Assembly (NCBI RefSeq): GCF_004571025.1 | Contig: NZ_SPQT01000032.1 | Coordinates: forward strand, 55,024-119,023 | Length of the DNA: 64,000 nt | Source: Bradyrhizobium niftali | GTDB lineage: Bacteria > Pseudomonadota > Alphaproteobacteria > Rhizobiales > Xanthobacteraceae | Reading direction: 5' to 3' | Shown here: positions 17,231 through 26,300 of the stretch, one piece after another | Numbering within the stretch: the stretch's first letter is position 1 | Layout of the letters: every line of letters begins with the position of its first letter | Notes under the pieces: model-generated | Databases searched by the model: none | Seen by the model: the letters and a program-made list of their open reading frames with translations, nothing else | Told to the model about the DNA's origin: nothing | Program-made: the position numbers and the translations under genes

Positions 17231-17255
17231 GGGGCCGCGAGGCCCCTTTTCTTTT
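17231..17255 (+). terminator. Rho-independent terminator
   Basis: GGGGCC-GCGA-GGCCCC stem-loop followed by TTTTCTTTT, 8 bases after the stop of the small secreted protein gene. Confidence 0.85.
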
Positions 17256-17264
17256 GGCATCTGA

Positions 17265-18344
17265 CTACAGCGCCCCCAGCACCGCTTTCGTGATGTCGGC
17301 CGTGCCGTTGCTGCCGCCGAACTCCATCGGCTTGATGCCGCCGGCATAGACCTGGTCCACCGCGCGTTCGATCGTCTCGCCGGCTTCTGCCGCGCTCTCG
17401 ACGCCGTGCTTGTCCGCGAGCCAGTCCAGCATCATCGCCGCCGACAGGATCATGCCGGTCGGATTGGCCTTGCCCTGTCCCATGATGTCGGGCGCGGTGC
17501 CGTGGCAGGGCTGGAACACGGCGTATTTGTCGCCGATGTCGGCCGACGGCGCCATGCCGAGGCCGCCGATCAGGCTCGCGGTGATGTCGGAGACGATGTC
17601 GCCGAACATGTTCTCCATCACCATCACGTCGAAATCCCAGGGCCGCTTCACCAGCATCGCCGAGCAGGCATCGACATAGAGCCGGTCGGTCTTCACCTCC
17701 GGATGCTTCTTCTCGATCTCGTCGAAGATGCCGCGGAAGAAAGCAAAGGCCTTGAACACGTTCGCCTTGTCGACGCAGGTGAGCATTCCCGGCTTGCCGC
17801 GCGCCTTGCGGCGTTCGGCGAGGCGAAACGAGAACTCGAAAAGACGCTCGGAGGTCCGGCGCGTGATCACCATGGTCTCGCGCGCGTCCTCATGGGTGAC
17901 GACGCCCTTGCCCATCGAGGCGAACAGGCCCTCGGTGGATTCGCGGATCACGACGAGATCGATGCCGCGCGTGTCGGCGCCGACGATCGGGCTCGGCACG
18001 CCCGGAATGAGCCGCGCCGGCCGCACGCCGGCATAGAGATCGAAGATGAAGCGCAGTTCGATCTGCGGCGCGATCTCGGTATTATCAGGATAACGCACCG
18101 ACGGCAGGCCGCAGGCCCCAAGCAGGATCGCATCCGCCTCCTCGCACAGCTTGATCGTGCTCTCGGGCATCGACTTGCCGGTGGCGAGATAATTGTTGGC
18201 ACCGGCCGGCGCCTCGGTGAAGCGGAAGCGCAAATCCGATTTCTGTTCGATCTTGCGCAGCACTTCGATCGCCGGCGCCATGACTTCGGGGCCGATGCCG
18301 TCACCGGCGAGCACGGCAATGTGGAAGGCGTTGTTTGCGGACAT
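17265..18344 (-). CDS. Isocitrate/isopropylmalate dehydrogenase-family protein
   Basis: 359 aa, a normal length for the LeuB/homoisocitrate/tartrate dehydrogenase family. Visible motifs: IAVLAGDGIGPEVMAPAIEV at the N-terminus, the substrate-Arg region ELRFIFDLYAGVRPARL, VVIRESTEGLFASMGKG, and the metal/NAD signature MVMENMFGDIVSDITASLIG followed by CHGTAPDIMGQGKANPTG. It catalyses NAD(P)-dependent oxidative decarboxylation of a 2-hydroxy-3-carboxylate. It is not in a leucine operon, so it may be a tartrate/malate- or isopropylmalate-type enzyme. It lies downstream of an alcohol dehydrogenase in the same direction. Confidence 0.9.
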   Translation of the reverse strand: MSANNAFHIAVLAGDGIGPEVMAPAIEVLRKIEQKSDLRFRFTEAPAGANNYLATGKSMPESTIKLCEEADAILLGACGLPSVRYPDNTEIAPQIELRFIFDLYAGVRPARLIPGVPSPIVGADTRGIDLVVIRESTEGLFASMGKGVVTHEDARETMVITRRTSERLFEFSFRLAERRKARGKPGMLTCVDKANVFKAFAFFRGIFDEIEKKHPEVKTDRLYVDACSAMLVKRPWDFDVMVMENMFGDIVSDITASLIGGLGMAPSADIGDKYAVFQPCHGTAPDIMGQGKANPTGMILSAAMMLDWLADKHGVESAAEAGETIERAVDQVYAGGIKPMEFGGSNGTADITKAVLGAL

Positions 18345-18372
18345 GGGGGTTCCTAGGTGACGGAAGGTGTGG

Positions 18373-18465
18373 CCTCGTCATTGCGAGGAGCTCTTGCGAC
18401 GAAGCAATCCAGACTGCCTCCGTGGAAAGACTCTGGATTGCTTCGCTTCGCTCGCAATGACGAGG
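18373..18465. repeat. Palindromic intergenic repeat, copy A
   Basis: Ends form a perfect 15-bp inverted repeat (CCTCGTCATTGCGAG / CTCGCAATGACGAGG) and an inner pair GAAGCAATCCAGA / TCTGGATTGCTTC is also perfect. It shares these cores with copy B at 22527-22606 and is a REP-type element of the kind scattered through Bradyrhizobium intergenic DNA. It lies between two co-directional genes. Confidence 0.85.
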
Positions 18466-18477
18466 ATAGAGTATTGA

Positions 18478-19545
18478 TTACGGCGTCAGCACGGTGCGCC
18501 CGACCACGGCGCCCTGCTGCAGCTGCACCAGCGCGTCGTTGGCCTTGGCGAGCGGCTGACGCGTCACCGGGATCGGCGGCACGTTCTTCGTCCGCACGAG
18601 GTCGAGCAACTCCTGCGTCTCGCGCAAATTGCCGACATAGCTGCCTTGGATGGTCACCGCCTTGATCGGAATCAGCGGCAGCGCCCAGGTCGCGCCGCCG
18701 CCGAACAGGCCGACGATGACGAGCTTGCCGCCCTTGGTCAGGCAGTCGAAGCCGAGCTGCGTCGTCGCGGCATTGCCGACGAGGTCGATCACGGCGCGGA
18801 TCGGTCCGCCCGCCTTCTTCGCAAGTTGCTCTAGCGCGTCCGGCGCCTTGGGATCCACGGTTGCAAGCGCGCCGGCCTTTTCCGCGGCCTCGCGCTTCCT
18901 GGCGTCGATGTCGACCATGATCGCGCCCTTGCCGCCCATGGCTTTCAGCAGCGACAGCGCCATCAGGCCGAGGCCGCCCGCGCCGAACATCACGATCGGT
19001 GCATCGAAGTGCTGCTCGACCTTCTTCAGCGCGCTGTAGGTTGTGACGCCCGAGCAGGCATAGGGCGCGGCCGAAGCGGGATCGAGCCCTTTGAGGTTCA
19101 GCAGATAGCGCGGATGCGGCACCAGCATGTGATCGGAATAGCCGCCGTCGCAATAGACGCCGAGCGAGCGCGGCGTCAGGCACATGTTCTCGTCGCCGCC
19201 AAGGCAGGTCGCGCACTTGCCGCAGCCGATCCAGGGATAGACCAGGCCGATATCGCCGAGCCTGAGATCGCCCTGATCGGTCGGCTTCACGTCAGGACCG
19301 AAAGCCAGGATTTCACCGACCGTCTCGTGGCCCATGGTCAGCGGCAGATTGATGCCGCGGTCCTTCAGCGACAGCGGCTTGCGGCCATGGCCGAGATCGT
19401 AACCGCCTTCCCAGATGTGCAGGTCGCTGTGGCAGACGCCGGCGGCCTTCACCTTGATCAGCACCTGCGTGCCCTGCGGCTGCGGCGTGGCCTCGTCGAA
19501 CTCCTGCAACGGCGCCTTGAAATCGGCGACCTTGAAACTCTTCAT
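18478..19545 (-). CDS. Zinc-dependent alcohol dehydrogenase
   Basis: 355-aa medium-chain dehydrogenase. The catalytic zinc ligands are visible as Cys38 (AGVCHSDLH), His73-Glu74 (MGHETVGEI) and a later Cys164 (YACSGVTTY). The structural zinc is bound by Cys108, 111, 114 and 122 (CGKCATCLGGDENMC). The NAD(P)-binding site is MFGAGGLGLMALSLLKA. Two features set it apart from short-chain alcohol dehydrogenases: the insertion LGHGRKPLSLKDRGINLP and the GVYCDGGYSDH segment. It likely oxidises or reduces alcohols/aldehydes in the cytoplasm. It is encoded upstream of the LeuB-like gene. Confidence 0.92.
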   Translation of the reverse strand: MKSFKVADFKAPLQEFDEATPQPQGTQVLIKVKAAGVCHSDLHIWEGGYDLGHGRKPLSLKDRGINLPLTMGHETVGEILAFGPDVKPTDQGDLRLGDIGLVYPWIGCGKCATCLGGDENMCLTPRSLGVYCDGGYSDHMLVPHPRYLLNLKGLDPASAAPYACSGVTTYSALKKVEQHFDAPIVMFGAGGLGLMALSLLKAMGGKGAIMVDIDARKREAAEKAGALATVDPKAPDALEQLAKKAGGPIRAVIDLVGNAATTQLGFDCLTKGGKLVIVGLFGGGATWALPLIPIKAVTIQGSYVGNLRETQELLDLVRTKNVPPIPVTRQPLAKANDALVQLQQGAVVGRTVLTP

Positions 19546-19693
19546 CGGCGTCCTCCCGCATGCTTCTTGTTGTCACGCCACCATGCCATGGCCGGCGAGG
19601 CGAGACAAACGCGCACCTGTCTAGTTTATGCCGGCCGATGGTGGCAAGCAGGCCGCGCGCAAGGCCGCATTGCTCGCCGCACCGAGCCCTCCG

Positions 19694-20890
19694 TCACCCT
19701 TGCACGGCCGTTTTGCCTGACGGAATTGACGCATCATCGGCGAGGCCAATCTCCTCGCGCAGCGCATCCGTGTGCTCGCCGAGCGCGGCCATCGTCTTGG
19801 CCGGCGTCGTGTCGGCACCCGACATCCGGAACGGCAGGTTGAGAACCTGGAACGAACCGCCCTCATCTTCCACCGACGAGAGCGCCTGCCGATGCGCGAG
19901 CTGCGGATCGGCCAGCGCCTCTGACACGGTGCGATAGGCCGAGGCCGGCACGCCGGCCGCGCCGAGCGCGACGAGGCATGCCTCCGTCGAGAGCTGGCGC
20001 GACCAGGCCTCGACGCCGTCCATCATGTCGGCCCAGTTCTCGCGGCGCGCGGCGTAGGTGGCGAAGCGCGGATCGGGGATCCAGTCGGGGCGGCCGATCA
20101 CGCCCATCAAACCCTGAAACGTCTTTTCGCTCGCAATCGTGATCATGACATAGCCATTGGCCGTCTCGGTCGGCCCGAACATCGGGCGCGGCGGCGGCTT
20201 CACCGCAAATTGTGAGCTCTGCAACTCGATCACCGTCAGCGTCAGCATCGACTCCAGCATGGAGACGTCGATGTGCTGGCCGAGGCCGGTCACCGTGCGC
20301 TGATACAGGGCGGAGACTATCGCGCCAAAACCGTAGGTGCCGGTGACGACGTCGGCGTGGTAGATGCCGCAATAATCAGGCCGGTTGCGGCCGGGCTGGT
20401 AGGCAAGATGCGCCATGTCGTAGCCGGAGGCCGCGTGGATCACCGGCGCATAGGCCGGCAGCTCGGCCGAAGGGCCGGTCTGGCCGTAGCCGGAGATCGA
20501 GCAGTAGATCAGCTTCGGATTGACCGGACGTATTCTGTCGTAGTCGAGCCGCAGCCGGTGCATCACGCCGGGGCGGAAGTTCTCGACCAGGATGTCGGCG
20601 GTCGCGGCCAGCCGGAGGACCGCCTCCCTGCCGTCCTCGGACTTGAGGTCGAGCACGACGCTCTTCTTGCCGACGTTGAGCTGGCCGAACACGGTGCTGC
20701 ACCCCTTGCGCAGCGGCGGCCGGGTCCGCATCGTCTCGCCGCCGTCGGTCTCGATCTTGATGACCTCGGCGCCCATGTCGGCGAGCATCCGCGTGCAGTG
20801 GGGACCGGCGATGGTGGTCGAAAAATCCAGCACCCTGAGGCCGGCGAAGGCCTTTGTCGTCGCCCCCTCATGCTTATCTGCTAGCTGCAT
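19694..20890 (-). CDS. CaiB/BaiF (family III) CoA-transferase
   Basis: 398 aa from ATG 20890, which has GAGGAG about 11 bases upstream. The frame stays open for another 1.4 kb, but that part is antisense to glgA and is ignored. Family III hallmarks: LRVLDFSTTIAGPHCTRMLA, DMGAEVIKIETDGGE, the NVGKKSVVLDLKSEDGR segment, and the catalytic Asp expected in CGIYHADVVTGTYG. It transfers CoA between carboxylic acids and acyl-CoA thioesters; the acyl group is unknown. It is divergent from glgA. Confidence 0.92.
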   Translation of the reverse strand: MQLADKHEGATTKAFAGLRVLDFSTTIAGPHCTRMLADMGAEVIKIETDGGETMRTRPPLRKGCSTVFGQLNVGKKSVVLDLKSEDGREAVLRLAATADILVENFRPGVMHRLRLDYDRIRPVNPKLIYCSISGYGQTGPSAELPAYAPVIHAASGYDMAHLAYQPGRNRPDYCGIYHADVVTGTYGFGAIVSALYQRTVTGLGQHIDVSMLESMLTLTVIELQSSQFAVKPPPRPMFGPTETANGYVMITIASEKTFQGLMGVIGRPDWIPDPRFATYAARRENWADMMDGVEAWSRQLSTEACLVALGAAGVPASAYRTVSEALADPQLAHRQALSSVEDEGGSFQVLNLPFRMSGADTTPAKTMAALGEHTDALREEIGLADDASIPSGKTAVQG

Positions 20891-21085
20891 GCGTGCTGCG
20901 TCTCCTCGGCGTATCCTGGGAACAATCAATGTTCTCTGTTGTTGTGCGCTCGACCGTAGAGGGCGGCGGCTGAGTAGGAAAGGGTTTACCGAACGGAGGC
21001 GCTCCGCAGGCGTGCTTGGGAATTCCGGGGCAATTGGACCCGTTCTTGCATAGCAGCAAACTGGATCGGCAAGGGGCAACTGTTC

Positions 21086-22501
21086 TTGAAGGTCTTGTTC
21101 GTTACGACAGAGATGGACGACTTCGTCCGCGTCGGCGGACTTGGAGCCGTTTCCGCTGCCCTCCCCAGAGCCCTTCGCCCCTTTGCCGATATCCGGATCA
21201 TGTTGCCCGGCTATCGCGACATCATCGAGCAACTCACGCATATTCAGATCGTTGGCCGCTGCCCGTCGTTTGCGGATATGCCGGCCTGCTCGCTCGGCCG
21301 GGCCGCGACCAAGGACGGCCTGCCGGTCTACGTGCTGTTGTGCTCGCAACTCTACGACCGGCCCGGCAATCCCTATGGCGACGAGTCCGGGCGCGACTGG
21401 CCGGACAACGACATCCGCTTCGCGCGCTTTGCCTCGGCAGCAGCTGAGCTGGCCATGGGCAAGCTGGACAAGAATTGGGCAGCAGACCTGATCCATGCCA
21501 ACGACTGGCAGGCCTCGCTCGTGCCGGCCTATCTCGCCTGGCGCGGCGCCAAGCTGCCGTCGATCCTGACCATTCACAACCTCGCCTATCAGGGCCTCTT
21601 CCCGAAGGACTCGCTGCGGCGGATCGGCGCACCGGAAAGCGCCTTCCACATCGACGGCCTCGAATTCTACGACCAGGTCTCGTTCCTCAAGGCCGGGCTG
21701 GTCTACGCCTCGCATCTCACCACCGTCAGCGGCACCTATGCGCGCGAGATCACCACCGCCGAGTTCGGCTGTGGCCTTGAGGGTCTGCTCCGCCTGCGCT
21801 CGGACGCCGCTGAGCTGACCGGCATCCTCAACGGCATCGACGAGAGCTGGGACCCGCGCTCCTGCGCGCAGCTCGCCCAGCAATTCGGCGCCGGAGACTG
21901 GGTCGGCAAGAAGGCCAATGCCGACTACGTGCGCAAGCAGTTCGGGCTTGCGGTGTCGCGCGGCCCGATGTTCGGCATCGTCGCGCGCCTCGTGCACCAG
22001 AAGGGTATCGACCTCGTGCTGTCCGCGGCCGACGAGATCATCGATGCCGGCGGGCAGATCGTGGTCACCGGCTCGGGCGAGCCAGCGCTCGAGCAGGCGC
22101 TGATCGACGCGCATCGCCGCCGCCCCGACGCCATCGGCGTTGCGATCGGATTCAACGACGCCCAGGCGCGGCGCATCTTCGCCGGCAGCGACTTCACCCT
22201 GATGCCGTCGCGCTTCGAGCCGTGCGGCCTCAGCCAGATGTACGCGCAGCGCTTCGGCTCGCTGCCGATCGGGCACCAGACCGGCGGCCTGGCCGAGACC
22301 ATCACCGACGGCGAGACCGGCTTTTTGTTCTCAAGACCCTCGCACGAATCCTTCCTCGGCGGTGTCCGCCGGGCCTTCGAGGCCTTCATGGCGCAGGACC
22401 AGCTCGACACCATGCGCCGCAGCGCCATGGGACGGTCGTTCTCCTGGAGCATCTCCGCCGGCAGCTACAGCGCACTGTACCGGAAGCTGGCAGCGGTGTG
22501 A
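21086..22501 (+). CDS. glgA: Glycogen/starch synthase (GT5)
   Basis: 471 aa, read from a TTG start with AAGGGG about 9 bases upstream. GT5 features: N-terminal VLFVTTEMDDFVRVGGLG, LIHANDWQASLVPAYL, TIHNLAYQGLFP, FGIVARLVHQKGIDLV and the nucleotide-sugar motif MPSRFEPCGLSQMYAQRFGS. The enzyme would elongate alpha-1,4-glucan with ADP-glucose. Two normally conserved positions differ: the ADP-glucose-binding Lys of KxGGL is Arg15, and HxHDWH reads HANDWQ. This may be a divergent paralogue. No other glycogen gene is adjacent. Confidence 0.9.
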   Translation: MKVLFVTTEMDDFVRVGGLGAVSAALPRALRPFADIRIMLPGYRDIIEQLTHIQIVGRCPSFADMPACSLGRAATKDGLPVYVLLCSQLYDRPGNPYGDESGRDWPDNDIRFARFASAAAELAMGKLDKNWAADLIHANDWQASLVPAYLAWRGAKLPSILTIHNLAYQGLFPKDSLRRIGAPESAFHIDGLEFYDQVSFLKAGLVYASHLTTVSGTYAREITTAEFGCGLEGLLRLRSDAAELTGILNGIDESWDPRSCAQLAQQFGAGDWVGKKANADYVRKQFGLAVSRGPMFGIVARLVHQKGIDLVLSAADEIIDAGGQIVVTGSGEPALEQALIDAHRRRPDAIGVAIGFNDAQARRIFAGSDFTLMPSRFEPCGLSQMYAQRFGSLPIGHQTGGLAETITDGETGFLFSRPSHESFLGGVRRAFEAFMAQDQLDTMRRSAMGRSFSWSISAGSYSALYRKLAAV

Positions 22502-22526
22502 GGCGCGACGGCGCTTCCACCTACTC

Positions 22527-22606
22527 CGTCATTGCGAGCGCAGCGAAGCAATCCAGAATCTTTCCGCGGAGACAGTCTGGATTGCTTCGCTGCGCTCGCA
22601 ATGACG
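22527..22606. repeat. Palindromic intergenic repeat, copy B
   Basis: Perfect 31-bp inverted arms (22527-22557 and 22576-22606) around an 18-nt centre, immediately after glgA. Arms contain the same CGTCATTGCGAG and GAAGCAATCCAGA cores as copy A at 18373-18465. Confidence 0.9.
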
Positions 22607-22638
22607 ATGCGGGGAGAGCGCGCGCCTCACTCTTCTCT

Positions 22639-22773
22639 CGTGCCCCGGACGCAGCGCTGCGCTTCTTCAGCGATGCGCTGCAGAGCCGGGGCCCATGTCG
22701 CACAGGAGTCCGTGGCCTCTGGGTCCCGGCTCTGCGCCGCAATGCTCACACGTTGCAGCTTGTCCGGGACACG
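22639..22773. repeat. Second-type palindromic intergenic repeat
   Basis: Nested imperfect inverted repeats: GTGCCCCGGACGCAGCGCTGC near the left end and TGTCCGGGACACG at the right end, with inner CAGAGCCGGGGCCCA / TGGGTCCCGGCTCTG. It fills the gap between glgA and the DUF2236 gene together with copy B. It is a Bradyrhizobium-type mosaic repeat, not a gene. Confidence 0.65.
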
Positions 22774-22786
22774 CCGGGAGCGCTTC

Positions 22787-23731
22787 TTAGCGGCGCGCGT
22801 CCATCTGCGGCCGTCCGATCCAGGCGCGGTTGAGGCAGCGGGTTATCCAGTCCGGCTGCAACTCTCCTCGCAGCCGCGCCTGCGCTTCCTGGTAGGGACC
22901 GACATAGCGCAGCCTGTCCGGCAATTTCGGATAGACGCGCCTGATCCATTTCATCGCGTTGTCGGCAGCCCTGATATCGCGCTCGTCCAGCTCGAACCCG
23001 AAGCCTGCGCGCAACCGCTCCGGCAGCAGGCTTGCCGTGAGCGCGCGATACCATCGCGGCGGACGCAACCACGGACGCGCGCCGTTGAAGATTTGTGTCG
23101 CGATCTCGCGCGCGGCCGGACTGACAGTCAATGTTTCCGACTGCGCCATCGCTGCGGTGTAAGCGGCAAAGCCGGACCAGTCCGCCGGCAGGTCGTCCGC
23201 CCTCAACCCGAACAAGGCGCCGAACATCCGGCTCTCGGCCCAGTAGCGCTCGCGCTCCGCCGCCGAGAGCCGCGGCAGGACGAGGTCATGCGCCATCAGC
23301 GCAGTCTCGACCAGCGTCGCATGCACCCAGCGCAACGACGGAATGTCGTTGGCGCAGTAGCGCGAGCCGGCCGCGAACGGGCCAACGGTCTCGGGCATCT
23401 CTCCGACGATCATGCTGTGGCGCCGGTGCAGCTGCCGCGACGACAGCAAGGCACGGTCGAGCGATCCGAACACCATGGCGAAGACGATGTCGAAGGTGCG
23501 ATGGAAGCGGCCGATCGGATCGGCCAACGTCCGGGAGTGCTCGGCGATGGCGGCAGCGACCCAGGGATGCGCCAATTGCAGCAGCAGCGCGCGGCCGGCG
23601 CCGAGGAAGATGACGGCCTCCCGGTCGATCTGCCAGGTCACCGAGGCCGGACCGAACACGCCGGGGACCGGCCCCGCTGCGTCAGCGCGGACCTGATCGA
23701 GCGCCGCCTCCAGATCTTTCTCAACGACCAC
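22787..23731 (-). CDS. DUF2236 / MpaB-type oxygenase family protein
   Basis: 314 aa. The family (latex-clearing/MpaB-type haem-dependent oxygenase fold) is recognised from VFGPASVTWQIDREAVIFLG, the LLLQLAHPWVAAAIAEHS segment, and the FHRTFDIVFAMVFG and RWVHATLVETALMA stretches, whose conserved histidines are the expected haem/iron ligands. No signal peptide is seen, so it is probably cytoplasmic. The substrate in bacteria is mostly unknown. It is transcribed away from glgA. Confidence 0.8.
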   Translation of the reverse strand: MVVEKDLEAALDQVRADAAGPVPGVFGPASVTWQIDREAVIFLGAGRALLLQLAHPWVAAAIAEHSRTLADPIGRFHRTFDIVFAMVFGSLDRALLSSRQLHRRHSMIVGEMPETVGPFAAGSRYCANDIPSLRWVHATLVETALMAHDLVLPRLSAAERERYWAESRMFGALFGLRADDLPADWSGFAAYTAAMAQSETLTVSPAAREIATQIFNGARPWLRPPRWYRALTASLLPERLRAGFGFELDERDIRAADNAMKWIRRVYPKLPDRLRYVGPYQEAQARLRGELQPDWITRCLNRAWIGRPQMDARR

Positions 23732-23823
23732 TTGCGAGCCTCGCGACGAAGATGCCGCGATAATAGCCCAGACGGCGCGCGCGTGATATCGTCACGGCCC
23801 AAAACAAGTGACGGAGAAGGCCC

Positions 23824-24972
23824 CTACTCCGCCGCAATCGGCATCTCGTCCATATGCTCGTGCAGCACCACGCCGGCGAGTGGATCGAATTCGCCGATCC
23901 ACGGCTTTCGTGCGAGCACGGACTTCGTGTGGGCGTAGCCCGCATGCCAGCGCCGCGTAATGCCTGACGGGCTGAAGTCGATGTCCTTGGTATGGGTCTC
24001 GCGGTCGAGCTGCGGCGCCAGCAGCCGCACGACGTGCATGCGGGTCGGACAGCCGTAGCTCATCAGCTCCCTCACGGCCGGATCGCTGCGCTCGCTCTCA
24101 GGCAGACGCGCGGCGAGCTGGTTGATGACGTGGCGCAGGCGATGGGCCTGCTGCTGGCGGACGATCTGGCTCGCGATCCGGCTGGAATACATCACATCCT
24201 TGTGCCGGTTCAGCACCTCCGCCATCGTGGTTGGCTCGGCGCCGACCGGATTCCATAGATGCACGGAGAAGATCAGCGAATCCCTGCGTGGATTATCGTC
24301 GAACACCGCTTCCGTCGGCGTGTTCGAGAGGATGCCGCCGTCCCAATAAAGCTCGCCGTCGATGCGCACCGCCGGGAAGGCCGGCGGCAATGCGCCCGAG
24401 GCCATGACATGCTTCACCGTCAGCTCGCCGTCGCGGCTGTCGAAATAGCGCATTTCGCTGGTGCCGACATGGGCCGCACCGACCGTCAGGCGCGGCGCGC
24501 AGCGATTGGCGAGATCGAAATCGACCAGCTCGCTCAGCGTCTTCTCCAGCGGCGCGGTCGAATAGAAACCGGCGTGATCGGCGCCCAGCGGATAGGAATC
24601 CCCGGCATGCGCCAGCGGGTTGGGCCGGAAGAAGCCGGGAACACCGTGGGTCACGGTCGACCAATAGGCGAGCTTCTCGTTGAAGTCGGGAAACGCAGTG
24701 CGCCAATTCCAGACCGGATTCTGCTCCATCCGCTTCCAGAATTCCTTCAGGCGCGCCAGCCGATGCTCCGGCGCGTTGCCCGCGATCAGGCTCGCATTGA
24801 TGGCGCCGATCGAGGTGCCGATGATCCAGTCCGGCTCGATGCCGGCCTCGTGGAGCGCCTGGTAGACGCCGGCCTGGTAGGAGCCAAGCGCGCCGCCGCC
24901 CTGAAGCACGAGGACGACCTGACCCGGCAGGTCCATGCTCTTTCGTTGCCCGTTGTCCTGCATGCCGTTCAT
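23824..24972 (-). CDS. Patatin-like phospholipase with DUF3734-type C-terminus
   Basis: 382 aa. The patatin domain covers about residues 18-220: oxyanion-hole GGGALGSYQAGVYQ, nucleophile elbow GTSIGAINA (Ser near residue 54) and the catalytic Asp in YWDGGILSNTP. The rest (IFSVHLWNPVGAEPTTMAEV to the end) matches the extension found in lipases/PHB-associated patatins of rhizobia. No signal peptide. It would hydrolyse acyl esters in the cytoplasm or at the inner membrane. It is divergent from the LysR gene at 25171. Confidence 0.9.
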   Translation of the reverse strand: MNGMQDNGQRKSMDLPGQVVLVLQGGGALGSYQAGVYQALHEAGIEPDWIIGTSIGAINASLIAGNAPEHRLARLKEFWKRMEQNPVWNWRTAFPDFNEKLAYWSTVTHGVPGFFRPNPLAHAGDSYPLGADHAGFYSTAPLEKTLSELVDFDLANRCAPRLTVGAAHVGTSEMRYFDSRDGELTVKHVMASGALPPAFPAVRIDGELYWDGGILSNTPTEAVFDDNPRRDSLIFSVHLWNPVGAEPTTMAEVLNRHKDVMYSSRIASQIVRQQQAHRLRHVINQLAARLPESERSDPAVRELMSYGCPTRMHVVRLLAPQLDRETHTKDIDFSPSGITRRWHAGYAHTKSVLARKPWIGEFDPLAGVVLHEHMDEMPIAAE

Positions 24973-25170
24973 ATCTTGCTCCTGTCGAGCCTATGGTTAT
25001 CATTCGTCAGGTGTAAGGCCATTGTTTCGTCCTGCCGTTCTCGGCGATTGTCGGTCGTTTTGGAAATGCCGGTTGGCTTCCGAAACCATACGCACGCGCT
25101 ATCGCCGCCAGGATATCATTCCCTGTCCCGATCGGTTAGATTTCCGGCCGATCCTGCCGGGAGCCGATCC

Positions 25171-26058
25171 ATGGAAATGCACCAGGTCCGCTATTTCCTC
25201 GCGGTGGCGCAGCTCTTGAACTTCACGCGCGCCGCCGAGGAATGCAACGTGACGCAGCCCTCGCTGACACGCGCGATCAAGCAGCTCGAGGCCGAGCTCG
25301 GCGGCGACCTGTTCCGCCGCGAACGGCCGGCGGCGCAACTGACCGAGCTCGGCCAGCGCATGCATCCGCTGCTGAAGCAGTGCTATGACGCCGCCGCCGG
25401 TGCGCGCTCGCTCGCCTCCTCGTTCAAAAGTGGTGAGGTCGGCGCGCTCCGCGTTGCGCTGACGCATTCGGTCGACCTGGCGCTGCTCATCCCCCACCTC
25501 AACGAAATCAGGCGGCAGTTCAACAGGCTCGAATTCCGCTTCCTGCGCGGGACGAGCCGCGAGGTCGCAGAATTCCTGAAGAAGGGCGAGGCCGAGCTCG
25601 GCATCGCCGCCGGGATCGACGAGGCCTGGGAACGGCTCGACGTCTGGCCGCTGTTCACCGAGGCGTTCGATCTCATCGTCAGCAGGGAGCACCGGCTTGC
25701 CGAGCACGACACGATCGAGCCGGACGACCTGCGCGCGGAACAATTGCTCGGCCGCAGCTATTGCGAGCATTCCAAGCGCATCGCAGCGAGCCTGCGCGAG
25801 CACGGCATCGATGTCGATCACGGCCACGAGATTTCGAGCGAACGCGACCTGATCGAACTGGTGGAGGCCGATATCGGCATCGCCATGATGCCTCACACCT
25901 CGCCCGTGCCGGAGAGCCTGAAACGCGCCGCGGTCGCCGGCCTCGATGCCCGCCGCACCGTCAGCCTCTATGGCGTCGCCGGCCGCCAGCGCACGGCGGT
26001 GGCCAACGCCGTGATGCGCATGCTGCGCGGTGCGGACTGGCGGGCGATTGCGGGGTAG
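25171..26058 (+). CDS. LysR-family transcriptional regulator
   Basis: 295 aa. ATG 25171 is chosen (GGGAG about 7 bases upstream); a second ATG two codons later is also possible. The upstream extension of the frame is antisense to the lipase gene and is ignored. The DNA-binding domain is at the N-terminus (MHQVRYFLAVAQLLNFTRAA, then VTQPSLTRAIKQLEAELGGD), and the effector domain starts near residue 90. It resembles the CbbR/OxyR-like branch. A divergent arrangement makes the patatin lipase a possible target. Confidence 0.9.
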   Translation: MEMHQVRYFLAVAQLLNFTRAAEECNVTQPSLTRAIKQLEAELGGDLFRRERPAAQLTELGQRMHPLLKQCYDAAAGARSLASSFKSGEVGALRVALTHSVDLALLIPHLNEIRRQFNRLEFRFLRGTSREVAEFLKKGEAELGIAAGIDEAWERLDVWPLFTEAFDLIVSREHRLAEHDTIEPDDLRAEQLLGRSYCEHSKRIAASLREHGIDVDHGHEISSERDLIELVEADIGIAMMPHTSPVPESLKRAAVAGLDARRTVSLYGVAGRQRTAVANAVMRMLRGADWRAIAG

Positions 26059-26083
26059 CTGCGAGAACGATCGCTGCTCTTCT

Positions 26084-26281
26084 CCTTCTCCCCTTGTGGG
26101 AGAAGGTGGCATAGGCGGCCTTCGGCCGCCGTTCTTAAGAACGCCGAAGCCGAGCTTCGGCTATGGCGCCGGATGAGGGGTTCTATCCGCGCACTCGACG
26201 CAAAAGATTCGCGCGCGGAGAGAGACCCGTCACCCGTCTCGCCGCTACGCGGCGAGCCACCCTCTCCCACAAGGGGAGAGG
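26084..26281. repeat. RIME-like mosaic repeat between LysR and peroxiredoxin genes
   Basis: Outer arms CCTTCTCCCCTTGTGGGAGAAGGTGGC (26084-26110) and GCCACCCTCTCCCACAAGGGG... (26255-26281) are inverted near-copies. Inside are the small palindromes GCGGCCTTCGGCCGC and CTCGCCGCTACGCGGCGAG. The structure is that of rhizobial intergenic mosaic elements, here between convergent genes. Confidence 0.7.
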
Positions 26282-26300
26282 GTAAGAAAAGTGCGCAGCC

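Noticed and set aside
18373..18465. Possible CRISPR or transposon end
   Set aside because: The repeated sequence is one palindrome per site, not an array with spacers, and no transposase is nearby; it is a REP-type element.
19694..22276. Single 860-codon frame covering the CoA-transferase and beyond
   Set aside because: Only 19694-20890 matches the CaiB family and it has a proper start with GAGGAG at 20901-20906. The rest is antisense to glgA and has shadow-like composition.
24259..25170. Long N-terminal extension of the LysR frame
   Set aside because: It is antisense to the patatin gene and lacks any domain. A normal LysR start with GGGAG is at 25171.
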